Shown here piece after piece: positions 20,901 through 24,656 of a stretch of 24,656 nt of DNA. Location of the stretch: assembly GCA_013365325.1 (NCBI GenBank), contig JABVXV010000581.1, positions 1 to 24,656 on the forward strand. Direction: 5' to 3'. Position numbers and translations under genes: made by a program. How positions within the stretch are numbered: position 1 is the first letter of the stretch; every line of letters begins with the position of its first letter. Source of the stretch: Dipetalonema caudispina. Its lineage: Eukaryota; Nematoda; Chromadorea; Rhabditida; Onchocercidae. Under the pieces are notes generated by a model, which was given only the letters and a program-made list of their open reading frames with translations, was not told the origin of the DNA and did no database searches.

Positions 20901-22174
20901 AGCCGTTAGAGTAACCTTCAAGAAATCATGTTCCAAACAATTTAATTATTGTCAGTGAAACATAGGCAATTCCAAAGACTTGTTTCCTATTTTATATTAA
21001 GTAATTAAATGATGTATGCCTGTGTGGGTAGAAAGCGAAACCTATACTACGAATCTCAGAAAACTGGCTGACGAATGAGGCTGCGTGTTAGACAGAGTGA
21101 TAGAAACAGCATGGTAAAATCTGAAAATAAATTCTCAGATAAATGAATAAACCTTATTGAATCTGGCAAATGGATAAACATCATCCAGTTTATCCGTACG
21201 TTTCCAATGATTTAATTTCAAGCCATCGGTGCGAGCAGCATTCTCAAACGGAGTCCATTCCCACGGTCGAACACGTCTCATACCAATCTTAAAATTTAAG
21301 TTAACCAACATTTTCCACATACATCTAAAACTCTAACTCCTATATACTAAACACAAAACGAAAAAAGTCATACAGCAAAGGCTAACCAAAAATAGGTACA
21401 ATGAGCAAAACATCCATTCCTCATTCAATTGGTGATAAACTCAATAAAGACAGGATTTCTCTTGAATTCCACTTTTATTTATTATTCTTAAAAATCCTTA
21501 CTCGAGCTTTCTGATGACAGTAACCAGTGTTTTTAGTGGTTGTTGGCATAAGAGCAGCAAAATTACGTTCTCGATCCAATAAATTGTACAGTTCTCGATG
21601 CATACCTTCTGGTCGCTTGAAATATGCATCGCTACGATGCGATTTCTTATGCTGCAATCAGCATTCACGAATCAAATTAAATCCCTCGAGTGGAAGTTGA
21701 AATTTCAAAAGCTAGTGATAATTTGCTATTTAAATTTTAAAATCTATGAAAAATACGATATACTGAGTTAAATATAAATTTCATTTCATGCAGATCAGTA
21801 ATATTATTAAGTAATACTTATTTAAACATTAGTATTTAATTACGTTCAAATACTAAGACTCACTTAAGTATCATAAAAAAGTAAGTGAGTAGTTTTGTTA
21901 AAAGATTGTGTCCGGCATAATACTTCTTCGTTAAACGTTTAATAAGTAAACTGTAAGTATAACTATTTGCATTGTTAACCATTTACTTAACCTAATCATA
22001 CAAAAAGTACCTCTCTACACTAAATTCTATAATTTATGTGCTCAACAACTAGTTTTGATAACAAAACAGAACCTTTCGATCAACATCCGTTAAGCCACCA
22101 GCTGGAATTAAGCTGTCATCCTTTGCTGCATTATTGGTTAAGCCAAGAATGTCCTGTGCATCCGCTGTATTCAT
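17845..22174 (-). CDS. dmap1: DMAP1, subunit of TIP60/NuA4 and SRCAP complexes (11 exons)
   Basis: This is the nuclear DNA methyltransferase 1-associated protein, a scaffold subunit of the TIP60/NuA4 histone acetyltransferase and SRCAP/SWR1 complexes (C. elegans EKL-4, yeast Swc4). Exons on the minus strand are 22174-22073, 21651-21502, 21287-21153, 20633-20518, 20443-20248, 20088-19955, 19524-19419, 19313-19178, 18978-18827, 18422-18276 and 17919-17845. They total 1449 bases and 482 residues (human 467), with every GT-AG junction in phase. Diagnostic blocks are FKRPEGMHRELYNLL (46-60), VRPWEWTPFENAARTDG, DVYPFARFNK (to 129), the SANT-like domain (about 130-190), HEKRRKEQLIKQWNRTEQQ, a basic RKRERERKAQDLQKLITAGE stretch, the DMAP1 C-terminal domain (LRSQEMKLPTNIGQKKLK to LESLRTRYNAL), and a KRK-Ser tail ending the protein. 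The identification rests on clear recall of the family. Nothing is broken. Confidence 0.95.
18276..18422 (-). CDS. dmap1: DMAP1 exon 10 (variable linker)
   Basis: The acceptor is TTTTTGTAG|ACTTTC and the donor ACG|GTATCA, both phase 0. The 49 residues are Ser/Thr-rich and poorly conserved, ending ITDMIELTTSLPQT, comparable to the human IIDVVGAPLTP just before the basic tail. The other strand carries an unrelated open frame across it. Confidence 0.85.
18827..18978 (-). CDS. dmap1: DMAP1 exon 9 (end of C-terminal domain, two possible acceptors)
   Basis: With the acceptor TTTCTAAAG just before 18978, the protein reads EKLKL-D-LVPFGVADIVKG, which aligns without gap to human LELGVELSPTPTEELVHM. 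A second acceptor TTTCTAAAG lies before 19089, in the same phase, and the 111 bases between contain no stop. Using it would insert 37 residues. The shorter form is preferred because it keeps the family spacing. The donor is AAG|GTATAT. Confidence 0.85.
20248..20443 (-). CDS. dmap1: DMAP1 exon 5 (SANT second half, basic helix)
   Basis: The acceptor is TTTGCAG|GTGGG and the donor CAG|GTAGTC. Conserved points are WVIIVDRWEG (human FVVIHDRYDH), MEEMKERFYNAINEL (human VEDLKERYYHICAKL) and DAEHEKRRKEQLIKQWNRT (human DAGHERRRKEQLERLYNRT). Together with exon 4 this is the most conserved part of the protein. Confidence 0.93.
20518..20633 (-). CDS. dmap1: DMAP1 exon 4 (first half of the SANT-like domain)
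   Basis: The acceptor is GTTTAG|GTTATC and the donor TTTAAG|GTCTTG, in phase 2. It codes VINVPTFTDAEYDKCL, then W-S-K-K-D-T-R-H-LFDLCRRFDL, matching the human block from YSEQEYQLYL to LFDLSRRFDLR. The Arg codon is split over the 74-base intron 4. In the family this domain contacts partner subunits. Confidence 0.9.
22073..22174 (-). CDS. dmap1: DMAP1 exon 1 (start)
   Basis: The 34 codons begin MNTADAQDILGL, matching the VRDILEL of human DMAP1 near its start, which supports this ATG over an in-frame ATG 22 codons upstream (the MCVSENI frame). An AG at 22186-22185 preceded by CATTTTAT lies ten bases upstream of the ATG and is a plausible spliced-leader acceptor. The donor AAG|GTTCTG is weak. 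Confidence 0.85.
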
Positions 22175-23074
22175 CTTACAAACCCTATAAAATGAATGGT
22201 AGTAACAATAACCGCCAATATTTTCCGATACGCACAAGTAATTGTCCAGTCATTTAATCTATCAGCTCTGATGAATTCTGTTTTTGTATCTTTCAGAGCA
22301 CTGGAAATTCTTTTATTTCCTTTATAGCAAAGGCGATCGGATCACAGTATTTTACTAAAAACATGAAATTAATACCAGAATTGAAATGATTATTATCCTC
22401 ATAGAAATGAGATGAAAGTTTGATTATGTAATACTAAAATTGAAATAAATGATTACAATTCTTATAACTTAAACTACTTAATACTAAAAATAAGGTAATT
22501 AATTATTGCAAGGTAAGGTAAATGATTTTACTTTTCCTAACAATTTTGACCATTCAATATAGTAAAGTGAAATAATCAGTTATTTTTCTTTTTTGTCAGA
22601 TACACAAACGTACGATACTATTATTAATTGAATTAACAAACTTCTCATACTCCCAAAAAATCTTAATAAAATTTCTCGTTAACATACATCGAATATCCTC
22701 TCAATCACTGGCACTATAGCTATTCAATACTATTTGTTATTCCTCTTAATCCCTGCTAACATTACCTTTCACAAATGTCAGCAATCTATAACACCCTCCT
22801 CCAAGAATACACTCTTTCTTTTCATTTTCAATCACCGTTATAATTATGGTATGTGGATAACGATCTCTACAAAAACACACAACGATCTTATCCCTCAATT
22901 TACACTCATCAAATATATACTATTTCCTAACAAAACTGTCATAATAGCTGTGCTACCGTGACAGTCTCGGTTTGACGGATTTTGAATCTCTGTGATTTAA
23001 TTTTCAGTAATTGAATTTTTCCTTTCATTTAATATTTTGTCGAACAATTACTTGCATCTCATTTGGTTTCTTAA
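22175..23074. promoter_or_regulatory. Divergent intergenic region between DMAP1 and the plus-strand gene
   Basis: About 900 bases separate the two start codons, which point away from each other, so promoters of both genes should lie here. No TATA box or named binding site stands out in the AT-rich sequence. The plus-strand frame at 22734-22961 resembles nothing known and is discounted. Confidence 0.5.
23001..23007 (+). promoter_or_regulatory. TTTTCAG acceptor ahead of the plus-strand ATG (possible trans-splice site)
   Basis: A consensus nematode acceptor TTTTCAG lies 67 bases upstream of the ATG at 23075, with no obvious coding exon before it. It could receive a spliced leader or join a 5' UTR exon. 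Chance occurrence in AT-rich DNA is quite possible. Confidence 0.3.
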
Positions 23075-23203
23075 ATGACCATGAAGTTAAAATCTGATAC
23101 GTTAGATTTGATCAATCAATTCATTAAGCGAAGTATATTATCGCAAGGCTCACAAAGTTCACGACCTATGATCCATGTATTAGACCATTGGGATTCTTCA
23201 CGG
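23075..23203 (+). CDS. First exon of the unrecognised plus-strand gene
   Basis: Forty-three codons from an ATG in good context (A at -3) to donor CACGG|GTATAT, phase 0. Codon content is less AT-driven than the flanks, and the peptide has balanced hydrophobic and charged residues, unlike random frames nearby. A second in-frame ATG follows two codons later. Confidence 0.55.
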
Positions 23204-24611
23204 GTATATCCTATCCTTTGTTCAACAGTAATCATACAAATCTGATCATAAATGAATTTCAAGTTCAAATTTTTTCTAAACGAAGTGGTCATTTTGTTTA
23301 CTAAATTTTCAGAAAGTTGTGGGCAAATTTACATACTACGTAGGAGTATAAATGGGACGGAACCAAACGAAGTAATCATTTTGTTTATTCATTGTAGATG
23401 TAAGGCGATCTCTCCATGCCAACCAGTGAATACATAACCGTTGGTATGCAGAAAAAGCATCTTGCTAAGTATTGACGTGACAAGAATCAAATAACCTAAT
23501 AAACTTTTGTGTACGAGATGATAAGAGCTGATAAGATAGATATAAATTCTTACTTTTGCATACTAGAAGTTAGCAAGGTTATTTTTCAAAGTACTTTCTA
23601 GGATGAGAATTTGGAAGGTTTTCAAAACAACATATTGAAATTGTTTGCAAAATTTCTGGGAATAAAAGTTCTTGCGAAGTATTTTTATAAAAAATCTCGC
23701 TAAAGAAACGAATAGAATACTATGAAAGAGATATTTTAAATCTTATTAGGCTGAGAACTGTAAATTTCCCTTTTACTTCCAGAGCTTTCACTGATTTATT
23801 TTCTTAGTTCAATTTGTTAGTTTGTTTGCTAATTTAATTTAAGAAACAAACAATGAACAGTGATTATTTCGTTCACAGGAAATGTTAATTTGGCGAAAAA
23901 AGATACATCACCAAAAAGTGCCAGCGCAAAAAATATAGTAATGTAAGTTTTTCGGAACTTTACTCTTAAATTTCGTAAATTTTTGAAATTTCAGTGATTT
24001 GAAATAATTTATTTCCTTAAATTTTAAATTCTCCTTACAAATGGTAACAAAATCAAATGTTAAAATTCTATTGAATGATTGTTAATTATTCAGAAATAAA
24101 GATAGCAAAATAAAGGATGGAAATAATTTAAAGAAGAAAGATTCGGAAAGTTTAACGGCCAAAAAAAGCTCTCTTAGAAAAATTTGCAATCTACTCAATA
24201 TGTCACTTAAAATTCGAAAAGTATAATAATTTTTTTTTTTTTTTTTGCAAGGTAGCAGGATCACAAATTTGTAGCGTTTCAACTTAGCTGGACACTATTA
24301 GCCAAAGCTATTTGCTTGTTGTCCGTATCTTTTATTGGAATAACTGCTACATCACTTTTATTTTCATATACCATTTCGATTTGTCTGAATAGTCAGTGGC
24401 ATTTCCATTTTCTTCGATTTTAAATCTATCGTCGATTTCCAGTGTTATCTTTTTTCTTTTTTTTTTTTTTTTTAGGGGAAAAAAATACCGAAGCCATTGA
24501 AACGTTTGGAAGAATCGATCGTAGAAAATGGTGAGTTAGGAAAAGGACCATCTGACAAGTTAAGAATTAAATCAAGCAATAATGTTCGAAAAAATACATC
24601 AACAATGGCAG
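23075..24611 (+). CDS. Unrecognised Lys/Ser-rich protein, 5' part (runs off the edge)
   Basis: Five exons are proposed: 23075-23203, a 16-base microexon 23602-23617 (least certain), 23879-23942, 24094-24220 and 24476-24611 (or ending at 24530). The chain gives a continuous frame of about 157 residues. The N-terminus is MTMKLKSDTLDLINQFIKRS, followed by SSRPMIHVLDHWDSSR; then long Lys/Ser/Asp-rich, probably disordered sequence such as LAKKDTSPKSASAKN and KKKDSESLTAKKSSLRK, and later GKKIPKPLKRLEESIVEN. Phases match at 23942/24094 (2), 24220/24476 (0) and the microexon (0 in, 1 out). The composition suggests a nuclear or chromatin-associated protein; I do not recognise the family. The gene is incomplete at the window end. 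Confidence 0.5.
24094..24220 (+). CDS. Lys-rich internal exon of the unrecognised plus-strand gene
   Basis: The acceptor is TTATTCAG|AAATAAAG and the donor CGAAAA|GTATAA. Entered in phase 2 from 23942 (strong donor AAT|GTAAGT), the frame is open for 42 codons and leaves in phase 0. It is rich in Lys and Ser, ending LRKICNLLNMSLKIRK. The other two frames are closed or implausible. Confidence 0.55.
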
Positions 24612-24656
24612 GTAGTAGTATCATAATTGCAATATTAATAAAACTAATTATAACGC

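Noticed and set aside
22036..22257. Plus-strand 73-codon frame
   Set aside because: Antisense to DMAP1 exon 1.
24082..24282. Minus-strand 66-codon frame
   Set aside because: Antisense to the Lys-rich exon 24094-24220; its Phe/Leu richness mirrors Lys codons on the other strand.
1..24656. tRNA, rRNA, spliced-leader RNA and well-known conserved microRNAs (let-7, lin-4, miR-1, miR-71 types)
   Set aside because: Scanned by eye on both strands for T-loop, SL and seed sequences; none was found, though a by-eye scan can miss divergent ones.

Overview
The window is AT-rich nuclear DNA (by eye about three quarters A+T) from an animal with many short introns. A nematode is the best guess: introns are often 70-520 bases, acceptors are of the TTTTCAG/TTTTAG kind, inferred 5' leaders are very short and preceded by AG sites that could accept a spliced leader, and homopolymer and microsatellite tracts are dense. 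No hallmark that settles the phylum was seen, so nematode is an inference (about 0.6). There is no sign of bacterial, plasmid or phage organisation: no operon-packed ORFs, tRNA, rRNA or CRISPR.

Layout. Three protein-coding genes can be built by joining exons. (1) Positions 1424-3164, minus strand: a small dual-specificity phosphatase of the DUSP14/18/21 type, with four well-supported exons and a possible alternative C-terminal exon. (2) About 3.2-17.8 kb: a 14.6-kb stretch with no gene I can support. It holds microsatellites, long A tracts, a 44-bp minisatellite, two diverged tandem duplications and several hairpins, including a near-perfect 23-bp stem at 6889-6937. (3) Positions 17845-22174, minus strand: a complete 11-exon DMAP1 gene encoding 482 residues. 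All ten junctions keep frame, and recognisable human-like blocks run from the first exon to the last. (4) Positions 22175-23074: a roughly 0.9-kb divergent intergenic region. (5) From 23075 on the plus strand: the 5' part of a gene for an unrecognised, lysine/serine-rich protein that runs off the right edge.

Function. DMAP1 is a shared subunit of the TIP60/NuA4 acetyltransferase and SRCAP/SWR1 histone-exchange complexes. The phosphatase is a cytosolic signalling enzyme of the MAPK-phosphatase-like group. Their proximity does not imply a joint pathway. The DMAP1 gene and the unknown gene are head-to-head and might share a promoter.

Most open frames in the gene-free region are low-complexity or antisense shadows and are not annotated. 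Exon limits were derived by hand from splice signals and phase, so single-junction errors are possible, mainly in the plus-strand gene and at the phosphatase C-terminus.
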